A DNA stretch of 37,977 bases, taken from contig CAKZML010000254.1 of assembly GCA_937128475.1 (NCBI GenBank), positions 1-37,977 on the forward strand, given 5' to 3'. Source of the DNA: an uncultured Chromatiales bacterium. GTDB taxonomy: Bacteria > Pseudomonadota > Gammaproteobacteria > Steroidobacterales > BM003. Shown here piece by piece: positions 29,162-37,416 of the stretch. A program made the position numbers and the translations under genes. Numbering within the stretch: position 1 is the stretch's first letter; the number at the start of each line of letters is the position of its first letter. The notes under the pieces were generated by a model that was given only the letters and a program-made list of their open reading frames with translations, was not told the origin of the DNA and did not search any database.

Positions 29162-29569
29162 ATGGGTATTTGGCCAATTCTGGGGAATGTTCTCTGGTTG
29201 GTATGGGGAAGCGGTGTGGCCTGTTTCCTGTTTTGGGGTCTGGCGGGGATTTTGCTGTGTGCAACCGTTATCGGCATTCCGTTTGGCATCGCCGCCTTTC
29301 GTATCGCCATGTTCTCCCTGCTGCCCTTTGGCAATACCCTGGCAGATGCTCAGGAGTTGGGTCAGGAGCGGATTACCGGCACCGGCTTTGCCAACCTGCT
29401 TTGGTTCCTGTTGGCCGGACTGTGGTTGGCGATTTTGCATGTGATCTGGGGCGTGTTTCACTGCCTGACCATCATTGGTATTCCTTTTGGCCTGGCTCAT
29501 TTCAAACTGGCCAGGGTATCCCTCGCCCCCCTGGGTAAGCGCTCGGTGCTGGCCGGAGGGATTGGCTAA
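29162..29569 (+). CDS. YccF-family inner membrane protein
   Basis: ILGNVLWLVWGSGVACFLFWGLAGILLCATVIGIPFGIAAFRIAMFSLLPFG; duplicated TVIGIPFGI/TIIGIPFGL. Confidence 0.88.
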   Translation: MGIWPILGNVLWLVWGSGVACFLFWGLAGILLCATVIGIPFGIAAFRIAMFSLLPFGNTLADAQELGQERITGTGFANLLWFLLAGLWLAILHVIWGVFHCLTIIGIPFGLAHFKLARVSLAPLGKRSVLAGGIG

Positions 29570-30309
29570 TGGTTGGTGATTTTTCCCGGGGCGCCTCCTA
29601 TGCCCTGGGTGGCCTGGGACAGTTGACCAATCCGCTGTTGCGGCGATTTGTCATTATTCCCCTGCTGATCAACTTTCTGCTGTTTGCGGTGGTGATCTGG
29701 GGCGCCAAGGAATTATTCGCGGCCTGGCTGGACAGTATGCTTTCCTGGCTGCCCGACTGGCTTGGCTTTCTGGACTGGCTGCTGTGGCCAATTTTTATCG
29801 TTACGGCAATGTTGATGGTGTTTTACACGTTTACCGTGGTGGCCAATTTGCTGGGTTCCCCCTTCAATGGCCTGCTGTCTGAAAAGGCGGAGCGGGATGT
29901 GTTCAAGGGCGCCGAACTGCCTCACACCGGACCCCTCTGGAAAGAAATACTGCGCGCACCCTGGATCGAAGTCCGCAAGCTGTTGTACGTGGTGTTGTGG
30001 GTGATTCCCTTGCTGCTGCTGTTTTTGATCCCCGGGGTCAATGCTTTTGCTCCGCTGTGCTGGTGGGCATTTGGTGCCTGGATACTGGCGCTGCAATACA
30101 TGGACTATCCCTTGTCCAACCACGGTATTAGTTTGCGGCGGCAGCGGGCCTTGTTGGCCCGGCACCGGCCCCTGGTGCTGGGTTTTGGTTCCGCCGTGCT
30201 GGTGATGACCCTGGTGCCAATCCTGAATTTCGTGGTGATGCCCGCGGCCGTCATCGGCGCCACCTGTATGTGGTCTGAACTGCTTCGTCCCCGGATCGAC
30301 GCAGAGTAG
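29569..30309 (+). CDS. cysZ: CysZ-like sulfate transporter / EI24 family protein
   Basis: DFSRGASYALGGLGQLTNPLLRRFVIIPLLINFLLF; LLGSPFNGLLSEKAE; YMDYPLSNHGISLRRQR. Stop/start overlap TAATG with yccF. Confidence 0.88.
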   Translation: MVGDFSRGASYALGGLGQLTNPLLRRFVIIPLLINFLLFAVVIWGAKELFAAWLDSMLSWLPDWLGFLDWLLWPIFIVTAMLMVFYTFTVVANLLGSPFNGLLSEKAERDVFKGAELPHTGPLWKEILRAPWIEVRKLLYVVLWVIPLLLLFLIPGVNAFAPLCWWAFGAWILALQYMDYPLSNHGISLRRQRALLARHRPLVLGFGSAVLVMTLVPILNFVVMPAAVIGATCMWSELLRPRIDAE

Positions 30310-30389
30310 GCCTCAAGACCCCCAGTATCCGTTACAATCCCGTGCATTCGCGCCCCATCATCCGGGGCGTCATGACACGGGAGATTTTC

Positions 30390-32066
30390 ATGAAAACCAG
30401 ATTGTCCGTACTGTCGGTATCCGCCCTGCTGGTGCTGGGTGCCTGCGGTAAGCAGCCAGCCGATGCGCCTGCCACCTCAGAGGCCCCCGCAGAGGTGACC
30501 CTGACCGAGAGTCAGCAATACGCCGAGCAGCGGGTGGGCATTTACGCTCCCTTCAAGCTGACCACCGACGTGAGCGAATTCAGTCCTGCCAAGCGGGAAA
30601 TGATCACGTTGCTCATCGAAGCTGCCACCATCATGGATGATCTGTTCTGGCGCCAGGCCTGGGGCGACAAGGCTGCCCTGCTGGATAGCCTGGATCATGA
30701 GCCAAGCCGACGCATGGCGGAGATGAACTATGGTCCCTGGGACCGACTGGCCGGCGACCGCCCATTCATTGACGGCGTGGGTGAGAAGCCCCTGGGCGTA
30801 ACCTTCTATCCCGAAGATATGACCAAGGAAGAGTTCGAGGCTGCTGACCTTGAAGGCAAGGACAGCCTGTACACCATCCTCAAGCGTGACGAGAGCGGCG
30901 CCCTGAAAGTCGTGCCCTATTCACAGGCCTTTGCTCCCGAGCTGACCCGTGCGGCGGGATTGCTGAACCAGGCAGCCGAGCTGGCTGAGGATCCGGGTTT
31001 TGCCAACTACCTGCGTCTGCGTTCACAGGCATTGCTCAGCGATGACTACATGGCCAGCGACATGGCCTGGATGGATATGAAGTCCAACACCGTTGACCTG
31101 GTGTACGGCCCCATCGAGTCCTATGAGGACAAGCTGTTCGGTTACAAGGCCAGCTTCGAAGCCTACGTGCTGATCAAGGACGTGGCCTGGAGCGAGCGCC
31201 TGGCCCGCTATGCGTCGTTCCTGCCGGAACTGCAGGCCGGTCTGCCCGTGCCCGATGCGTACAAGGCCGAGGAGCCGGGTACGGATTCTGATCTGAACGC
31301 CTATGACGTGGTGTATTACGCCGGTGATTGCAATGCCGGATCCAAGACCATCGCCATCAATCTGCCCAATGATGAGACCGTGCAGCTGGCCAAGGGTACC
31401 CGTCGTGTTCAGCTGAAAAATGCCATGCGCGCCAAGTTCGACAACATCCTGGCGCCGATTGCCGATGAGCTCATTGCGGCGGACCAGCGTCGGCACGTTG
31501 TCTTCGATGCCTTCTTCGCCAACACCATGTTCCACGAGGTGGCCCATGGCCTGGGTATCAAGAACACCCTGAACGACAAGGGCCTGGTGCGCACCGCATT
31601 GCGTGACCTGGCCAGCGCCATGGAAGAGGGCAAGGCGGATGTGCTTGGCCTGTACATGATCAAGAGCCTGTACGAAAAGGGCGAGATCAAGGAAGGCGAG
31701 TTGATGGACTACTACGTGACTTTTGTCGCCGGTATCTTCCGCTCGGTTCGTTTCGGTGCCTCCAGTGCCCATGGTCGCGCCAACATGGTCCGTTTTAATT
31801 ACTTCCAGGACCGCGGCGCCTTCAAGCGCGATGAGCAGACCGGTCGTTACAGTGTAGACAAGGCTGCCATGGACGAGTCCATCGCCGGCCTGTCCCGCCT
31901 GATCCTGACCCTCCAGGGAGACGGTGATTACGAGGGCGTGACGGCGATGATGAAGGAGATGGAGTTAATCAGGCCATCACTGCAGTCCGACCTGGATCGG
32001 CTTACCGATGCCAATATTCCTGTGGATATCGTTTTTGAGCAGGGTATAGAGGCGCTGGGTCTTTAA
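30390..32066 (+). CDS. Lipoprotein M49-like (dipeptidyl-peptidase III-type) zinc metallopeptidase
   Basis: Lipobox (VLGAC); zinc motif FHEVAHGLG and second motif EEGKADVLGLY. ATG at 30390 after GGGAG. Confidence 0.8.
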   Translation: MKTRLSVLSVSALLVLGACGKQPADAPATSEAPAEVTLTESQQYAEQRVGIYAPFKLTTDVSEFSPAKREMITLLIEAATIMDDLFWRQAWGDKAALLDSLDHEPSRRMAEMNYGPWDRLAGDRPFIDGVGEKPLGVTFYPEDMTKEEFEAADLEGKDSLYTILKRDESGALKVVPYSQAFAPELTRAAGLLNQAAELAEDPGFANYLRLRSQALLSDDYMASDMAWMDMKSNTVDLVYGPIESYEDKLFGYKASFEAYVLIKDVAWSERLARYASFLPELQAGLPVPDAYKAEEPGTDSDLNAYDVVYYAGDCNAGSKTIAINLPNDETVQLAKGTRRVQLKNAMRAKFDNILAPIADELIAADQRRHVVFDAFFANTMFHEVAHGLGIKNTLNDKGLVRTALRDLASAMEEGKADVLGLYMIKSLYEKGEIKEGELMDYYVTFVAGIFRSVRFGASSAHGRANMVRFNYFQDRGAFKRDEQTGRYSVDKAAMDESIAGLSRLILTLQGDGDYEGVTAMMKEMELIRPSLQSDLDRLTDANIPVDIVFEQGIEALGL

Positions 32067-32072
32067 AAAAAT

Positions 32073-32104
32073 GAGGCCTCCGTCCTTGCGGGGACGGAGG
32101 CCTC
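32073..32104. terminator. Perfect 13-bp stem-loop after the M49-like gene
   Basis: GAGGCCTCCGTCC-TTGCGG-GGACGGAGGCCTC; a run of A precedes it on +, i.e. the U-tract is on the minus-strand side. Confidence 0.6.
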
Positions 32105-32168
32105 ACCGGTATATTCTGCCAAGTTGCCTCAAACGGAACGTAGTAAATGAGCCGAAGTTTTTCTGCCT

Positions 32169-32735
32169 GTGCTGGCAGTGTCGAAGGTGAAAGCCGTGGC
32201 TGACAGGAATCCAGCCAAGCCAGCCAATCTGCAGCGCCGCACCCTGCTTAGGGGTATGGCGGCGGGTTTGTTGACTACCGGTCTTATGCCGGTCAAGGCC
32301 TCGGCGGCAGAACGTGCCGACCGGGTGGTGGTGCGCAAGGCTCAACGCAAGGTTGAGCTTTACCGGGGCGAAAGAATTATCCGCAGCTTCAAGTGTTCGC
32401 TGGGATTGTCGCCTACCGGCCCCAAGAAACGGGAAGGGGATTTCCGCACTCCAGAGGGCAATTACTATCTGGATACCCGGAACTTCGATAGCGATTATTT
32501 CCTTTCGATTCGCATTTCCTATCCGAATGAGGACGACCAGGTCTGGGCGCAGCAAAACGGCGTGAGTGCTGGCAATTACATCATGATTCACGGCTTGCCC
32601 AACCAGATGGAAAGGCCTCCGTCCTACTACACGAGTCGCGACTGGACTAACGGCTGTATCGCGGTAAGCAACGCCGATATCGTGGAAGTCTGGATGCTGA
32701 CGGATTACCTGACACCTATAGAAATACTGGCCTGA
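32169..32735 (+). CDS. L,D-transpeptidase (YkuD domain) with Tat-like signal
   Basis: RRTLLRGMAAGLLTTG twin-Arg leader; IMIHG ... DWTNGCIAVSN catalytic motif. The exact start is uncertain. Confidence 0.85.
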   Translation: MLAVSKVKAVADRNPAKPANLQRRTLLRGMAAGLLTTGLMPVKASAAERADRVVVRKAQRKVELYRGERIIRSFKCSLGLSPTGPKKREGDFRTPEGNYYLDTRNFDSDYFLSIRISYPNEDDQVWAQQNGVSAGNYIMIHGLPNQMERPPSYYTSRDWTNGCIAVSNADIVEVWMLTDYLTPIEILA

Positions 32736-32864
32736 TCCGGGCCATTTTCCTTTCGAAAGGCCGATTTTCTCCCCATGCCCCGAGGTTTGCAGGTGTGACC
32801 CAGTTCCTGTGAGTCCTGCACTGTCTTTGCCAGACTAATGTCCAGGTATCAGGAGATAAATCTG

Positions 32865-33080
32865 ATGGAAGGCAAATTTAGCAAGACACTGATCGGCTCC
32901 GGCAGTGGCCCCGTTTCTCCGTCCAATGCTGGCGATAAAGAGGGATGGGAAGCCTATCGACGCTGGCTGGCGCAGGTGTCCACCCCGGGCGCGCGTCCTC
33001 GTAACGAGACTTTATCCCTTTATTCCTGGGCGGGATATCGTGAATGGGTGGCAAAGGTTCGCAAGGAATGGGAAGAATAA
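32865..33080 (+). CDS. Small protein of unknown function (~71 aa) with duplicated WxxYRxWxAxV motif
   Basis: AGGAG at 32851-32855, ATG at 32865: MEGKFSKTLIGSGSGPVSPSNAGDKEGWEAYRRWLAQVSTPGARPRNETLSLYSWAGYREWVAKVRKEWEE. Confidence 0.6.
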   Translation: MEGKFSKTLIGSGSGPVSPSNAGDKEGWEAYRRWLAQVSTPGARPRNETLSLYSWAGYREWVAKVRKEWEE

Positions 33081-33314
33081 CAGCCCCCACGAGGCGGCGT
33101 GTTGTGCAGCCCCATGGTCTTTCTAAAGCGCCTTTTTTCGTCTAATCCCCAGCAGTAATCCGGCCTGGCTTTCATCTGAAAATTCAATCACTTGCAATAT
33201 GTAAAATCCGGCAAAACCGGAACAAGTTTGCTAACCCGTGAACGCGCTCACATTTCTAATCCAGCATGGCGACTATAGTTACAACTCGGTTGTCCAATCT
33301 ACGGAAATCCAAGA

Positions 33315-33506
33315 GTGAATTACAAAACAAATACAGTTGAATGCTTCGAGTACTACGGCAACGACCTGTTTCCGCTGGAGTGGGTAACCCACGCCATTGA
33401 CGCGGCGCGAACGGTTTTTGATCGTCACTCCGAAATGGATCGGCTAGAGGCCGAACGCCTGGCAAAATTGCGTCCCTCCATGGACTGGTTCTCCAAGGAA
33501 AACTAG
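33315..33506 (+). CDS. Possible 63-aa small protein of unknown function (GTG start)
   Basis: MNYKTNTVECFEYYGNDLFPLEWVTHAIDAARTVFDRHSEMDRLEAERLAKLRPSMDWFSKEN. Plausible composition but a weak SD. Confidence 0.4.
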   Translation: MNYKTNTVECFEYYGNDLFPLEWVTHAIDAARTVFDRHSEMDRLEAERLAKLRPSMDWFSKEN

Positions 33507-33672
33507 TTCCGTATTATTCGGCCCCCACTTTCGGTGGGCTGGCCGGCAGAGGACGTCGTTGCCCAGGCCCGCGGCCCGGAATTTCGCCGGTGCTGCCCCG
33601 ACTCCTCCATAAAAAACCCCAACAGTTTTTCAGCAAGCGACTGGCGCGCAGCATCTGCCATGCATGGTGGGT

Positions 33673-33698
33673 CTTGAATTTGTCATTGATGGCCCCAT
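33673..33698 (+). promoter_or_regulatory. Sigma-32 (heat-shock) promoter of htpG
   Basis: CTTGAA-N14-CCCCAT(CT), near-consensus RpoH promoter ~35 bp upstream of htpG. Confidence 0.8.
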
Positions 33699-33734
33699 CT
33701 CTGGCGTTCCGATGTTGATCATTTAACCAAACGG

Positions 33735-35630
33735 ATGACCATGACTGACAAGACCCAGACCCTCGGCTTCCAGGCCGAAGTTAAGCAATTGCTGCACCTG
33801 ATGATTCATTCCTTGTACAGCAACAAGGAAATCTTCCTCAGGGAACTCATCTCCAATGCCTCGGACGCCCTTGATAAGTTGCGTTTCGAAGCCCTTGAGC
33901 GGCCCGAGTTGCTTGGGCAGCAGACCGATCTCGATATCAAGGTTGAATATGATGCCGAGGCTGGCACCCTTACGGTACGCGACAGTGGTATCGGCATGAG
34001 CCGGGAAGAGGTTATTACCAACCTGGGCACTATCGCCAAATCAGGCACCAGTGAATTTCTCCAGGGTCTGACCGGTGATGGCAAGAAAGACGCCCAGCTA
34101 ATTGGCCAGTTCGGAGTCGGGTTCTATTCCGCGTTTATCGTTGCAGACCGTGTCCAGGTCAACACCCGCAGCGCCCTTGCCGGCGCCGACGAGGGCGTCA
34201 GCTGGGAATCGGACGGAGAGGGTGAATTTTCCATCTCCCCCTTGCAGCGTGAACAGCGTGGAACCGAAGTTATCCTGCATCTCAAGGCCGATGAGAAGGA
34301 GTTCGCCAACGGTTTCCGTTTGCGCTCGCTGGTTCGCAAGTACTCGGACCATATTGCGTTCCCGGTGTTGATGCTCAAGGAAAGTGCTGAAAAGACCGAG
34401 GGTGAGGCTGAATACGAAAGCGTTAATTCCGCCACCGCCCTGTGGACTCGTAGTCGAAGCGATATCAAGGACGAGGAATACACCGAGTTTTACAAGCACA
34501 TCTCTCACGATGTGGAAGTGCCACTGACCTGGAGTCACAACCGGGTTGAAGGCAAGCGGGAATACACCAGCCTGTTGTATGCGCCTTCCCATGCGCCCTT
34601 TGACCTGTGGAACAGGGAATCTCCCCGGGGGCTGAAGTTGTATGTGCAGCGGGTGTTCATCATGGACAACGCCGAACAGTTCCTGCCCCTGTACCTGCGT
34701 TTCATACGCGGCGTGCTCGACAGCAGTGACCTGCCGCTGAATGTCTCCCGGGAGTTGCTGCAGAGTAATCCGGCGGTGGAGGCCATGCGTAATGCGGTCA
34801 CCAAGCGCGCGCTGGATATGCTGGCCAAGTTGGCCCGTGACGATCAGGAAAAATACCAGCTGTTCTGGAACGAATTCGGCCAGGTCCTCAAGGAAGGCAC
34901 GGTGGAAGATGCCGCCAACTCGGAGGCAATTGCCGGGCTGCTTAGATTTGCCACCACCCATGGCGTTGACGCTGTGCAGAACCAGTCCCTGGCCGACTAT
35001 GTGTCACGCATGAAGGAAGGGCAGGAGCATATCTATTACGTGGTGGCTGACAGTCATCACGTGGCTCGCAACAGTCCTCAACTGGAAGGTCTGATCAAGC
35101 GGGATGTGGAAGTGCTCTTGCTTAGCGATCGAATCGACGACTGGCTGGTAACCCACCTGGGTGAGTTCGAGGGTAAGAAATTCAAGGACGTCACCCGGGG
35201 CGACCTGGGCCTGGATGCCATGGAAGACGAAGCCGAGAGGCAGACACGGGAAAAGTCTGCGGAAGAACATCGCGGTGTTCTTGATGGCCTGGCCAAGGCG
35301 TTGGAAGGAAAGGTTGAGTCGGTGCGGGCCAGTTCCCGATTGACCGAATCTCCCGCCTGCCTGGTGGTGGATGAGGATGATATGGGCGCCCAAATGCGTC
35401 GCCTGATGCAGATGGCGGGCCAGGAAGCCCCCGAGGCCTTGCCGATTCTCGAAGTGAACCTGGAGCACCCGTTGGTCCAGCGCCTGGAGTCCGAATCGGA
35501 GTCGGCACGCTTTGATGACCTGGCCGGGGTTCTGCTGGACCAGGCCAATCTTGCCGAGGGTGGACGCCTGGAAGATCCCGCCGGTTTTGTGAAACGCCTG
35601 AACCGACTGCTGCTGGAGCTCTCCAGCTAG
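33735..35630 (+). CDS. htpG: Molecular chaperone HtpG (Hsp90)
   Basis: LGFQAEVKQLLHLMIHSLYSNKEIFLRELISNASDALDKLRFEAL; GQFGVGFYSAFIVAD; GVLDSSDLPLNVSRELLQ. Confidence 0.98.
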   Translation: MTMTDKTQTLGFQAEVKQLLHLMIHSLYSNKEIFLRELISNASDALDKLRFEALERPELLGQQTDLDIKVEYDAEAGTLTVRDSGIGMSREEVITNLGTIAKSGTSEFLQGLTGDGKKDAQLIGQFGVGFYSAFIVADRVQVNTRSALAGADEGVSWESDGEGEFSISPLQREQRGTEVILHLKADEKEFANGFRLRSLVRKYSDHIAFPVLMLKESAEKTEGEAEYESVNSATALWTRSRSDIKDEEYTEFYKHISHDVEVPLTWSHNRVEGKREYTSLLYAPSHAPFDLWNRESPRGLKLYVQRVFIMDNAEQFLPLYLRFIRGVLDSSDLPLNVSRELLQSNPAVEAMRNAVTKRALDMLAKLARDDQEKYQLFWNEFGQVLKEGTVEDAANSEAIAGLLRFATTHGVDAVQNQSLADYVSRMKEGQEHIYYVVADSHHVARNSPQLEGLIKRDVEVLLLSDRIDDWLVTHLGEFEGKKFKDVTRGDLGLDAMEDEAERQTREKSAEEHRGVLDGLAKALEGKVESVRASSRLTESPACLVVDEDDMGAQMRRLMQMAGQEAPEALPILEVNLEHPLVQRLESESESARFDDLAGVLLDQANLAEGGRLEDPAGFVKRLNRLLLELSS

Positions 35631-35764
35631 GCTGGTCATTAGTATTGCCATTGGGCTGCAGGGGCGGTGTAGACTTGCCCCTTCAGCCCAGCGGCGGCGC
35701 TTTGATCGAATCAAGGCGCCGCTTACCTGGCGTATATCCTTCTCAAGTGCGACATGGAGTGACC

Positions 35765-36415
35765 GTGACCACCAGCCCTAGAGTCAGCCGGAATATTGTT
35801 CTATTTTTGTTATGCGCCGGGTTGGCAGCCTGCAACCCGATTGCGGTTAAACCTGAGCCGGCAGCAGAGCCAGTGTACGACGCCGGTACCCGACACCCGG
35901 ATGCACCGTTGGAACTGGAACAGTTCGGGCGGCTTGGTGGTCCCTGGGATTGCTCTATCTATTACCTGCAGCAGGATGGCAGTTGGCAGCCTCGCACCGG
36001 CGGCGCACGCTGGACGTTCAGTTACGCCCTGGGCGGCTATGCGATTACCGATATCTGGGAGCCCGAGCCTGATGAGGACTATCCGGGTAGCATCGGCATG
36101 AATATGCGGGTGTTCGACAGCAAGGCCGGATTGTGGCGGATTGCCTGGACCACCGCGGACCAGGCCCGGTTCGACTTGTATGAGGCCAGCGATGAAGATG
36201 GCGACATCATCATGTGGGGCCAGGGTACTGATCACCAGGTCAGGGTGACGTTCTACAACATCAGACCTGAACAGTTCGACTGGAAGTATGAGTTCTCCGC
36301 CTCGGATGACGGAACGTTGTGGACCGAGGTGGCACGAATGAAATGCCTGCGGCCGGGAATGGAACCGGCAGTCCTCAATGGCAGCCCCGCCACGCTAGCT
36401 ACTGGCGAGGAATGA
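35765..36415 (+). CDS. Putative lipoprotein of unknown function (DUF1579-like beta-barrel sequence)
   Basis: [11 protein letters not shown] lipobox; [20 protein letters not shown] pattern. GTG at 35765 after GGAG is the best start. Confidence 0.6.
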   Translation: MTTSPRVSRNIVLFLLCAGLAACNPIAVKPEPAAEPVYDAGTRHPDAPLELEQFGRLGGPWDCSIYYLQQDGSWQPRTGGARWTFSYALGGYAITDIWEPEPDEDYPGSIGMNMRVFDSKAGLWRIAWTTADQARFDLYEASDEDGDIIMWGQGTDHQVRVTFYNIRPEQFDWKYEFSASDDGTLWTEVARMKCLRPGMEPAVLNGSPATLATGEE

Positions 36416-36453
36416 TCCGGGGATCGAGAGGCGAAAGACCAAAGGGAGTAAGC

Positions 36454-36849
36454 ATGGGCGACGAAAAGGAAAAGCGCCGGGAGAACCTGACCCCGGAGCA
36501 ATACAAGGTGACCCAGGAAGCGGCAACCGAAAGGCCCTTCACAGGGGAATACCTGAATCACAAGGAGCAGGGCACATACACCTGCGTGGTCTGCGATGCG
36601 CCGTTATTTGGTTCCGATACCAAGTACGATTCCGGGTCGGGCTGGCCGAGTTTCTGGGGTACAGTGGCCGGTGAGTCGGTAACGGTGAAGCGGGACATCA
36701 GCCTTGGCATGATTCGCGATGAACTGTTGTGCGCAGGCTGCGACGCCCACCTGGGGCACGTGTTTGAGGATGGACCACAGCCTACCGGTTTGCGATATTG
36801 CATAAACTCGGCGTCGCTGGGTTTTCACAAGAACGAGGATAAAGAATGA
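36454..36849 (+). CDS. msrB: Peptide-methionine (R)-S-oxide reductase
   Basis: [27 protein letters not shown] ... [35 protein letters not shown] at 36454 after AAGGGAG. Confidence 0.96.
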   Translation: MGDEKEKRRENLTPEQYKVTQEAATERPFTGEYLNHKEQGTYTCVVCDAPLFGSDTKYDSGSGWPSFWGTVAGESVTVKRDISLGMIRDELLCAGCDAHLGHVFEDGPQPTGLRYCINSASLGFHKNEDKE

Positions 36850-37304
36850 AATTTTCTACCATAGCTGCGGTTCTGGTCATCCTGTTGGGCCTTGGTGGTT
36901 TGGCAGGTTGCGGTGAAAAGACCGTGGAAGCAGTTGGGACGCCAGCGCCCCAGGGAGAGCAGACGATGAATATTGACGTTATACAAACCGGCGAAGGCGA
37001 GGCCATCCAGGCTGGGCAAACCGCAGTGGTTCATTACACCGGCTGGTTGCATGATCCCGCGGCGGAAGATAATCGCGGAGAGAAATTCGACAGCTCCCGG
37101 GATCGCGGACAGTCGTTCAGCTTCCCGTTAGGTGCCGGTCGCGTTATTCGAGGCTGGGATGAAGGGGTTGCCGGCATGCTGGTTGGCGAACGCAGGATTC
37201 TTACGATCCCTGCGGAGATGGGCTATGGGGCTCGAGGTGCTGGCGGCGTTATTCCGCCCAACGCGACGTTGATTTTTGACGTGGAATTGTTGGGGATCAA
37301 GTAA
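36846..37304 (+). CDS. FKBP-type peptidyl-prolyl cis-trans isomerase, lipoprotein
   Basis: Lipobox (GLAGC); [83 protein letters not shown] overlap with msrB. Confidence 0.93.
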   Translation: MKFSTIAAVLVILLGLGGLAGCGEKTVEAVGTPAPQGEQTMNIDVIQTGEGEAIQAGQTAVVHYTGWLHDPAAEDNRGEKFDSSRDRGQSFSFPLGAGRVIRGWDEGVAGMLVGERRILTIPAEMGYGARGAGGVIPPNATLIFDVELLGIK

Positions 37305-37385
37305 TCGAAAAGACAGGGGGCCGGTTCTGACAGCCGGCCGCCGTTTGCAATATGGGCTTCCGGTTTCGAGACCGGGGTTGCCAGT

Positions 37386-37415
37386 AAAGGCCGGGGTACT
37401 GCCCCGGCCTTTTTT
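37386..37415. terminator. Strong bidirectional terminator between the FKBP and PEBP genes
   Basis: AAAGGCCGGGG-TACTG-CCCCGGCCTTTTTT between convergent genes. Confidence 0.9.
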
Positions 37416-37416
37416 A

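Noticed and set aside
34098-34961. 287-aa minus-strand ORF antisense to htpG
   Set aside because: htpG is unambiguous; the antisense ORF is a shadow frame of high-GC coding DNA.
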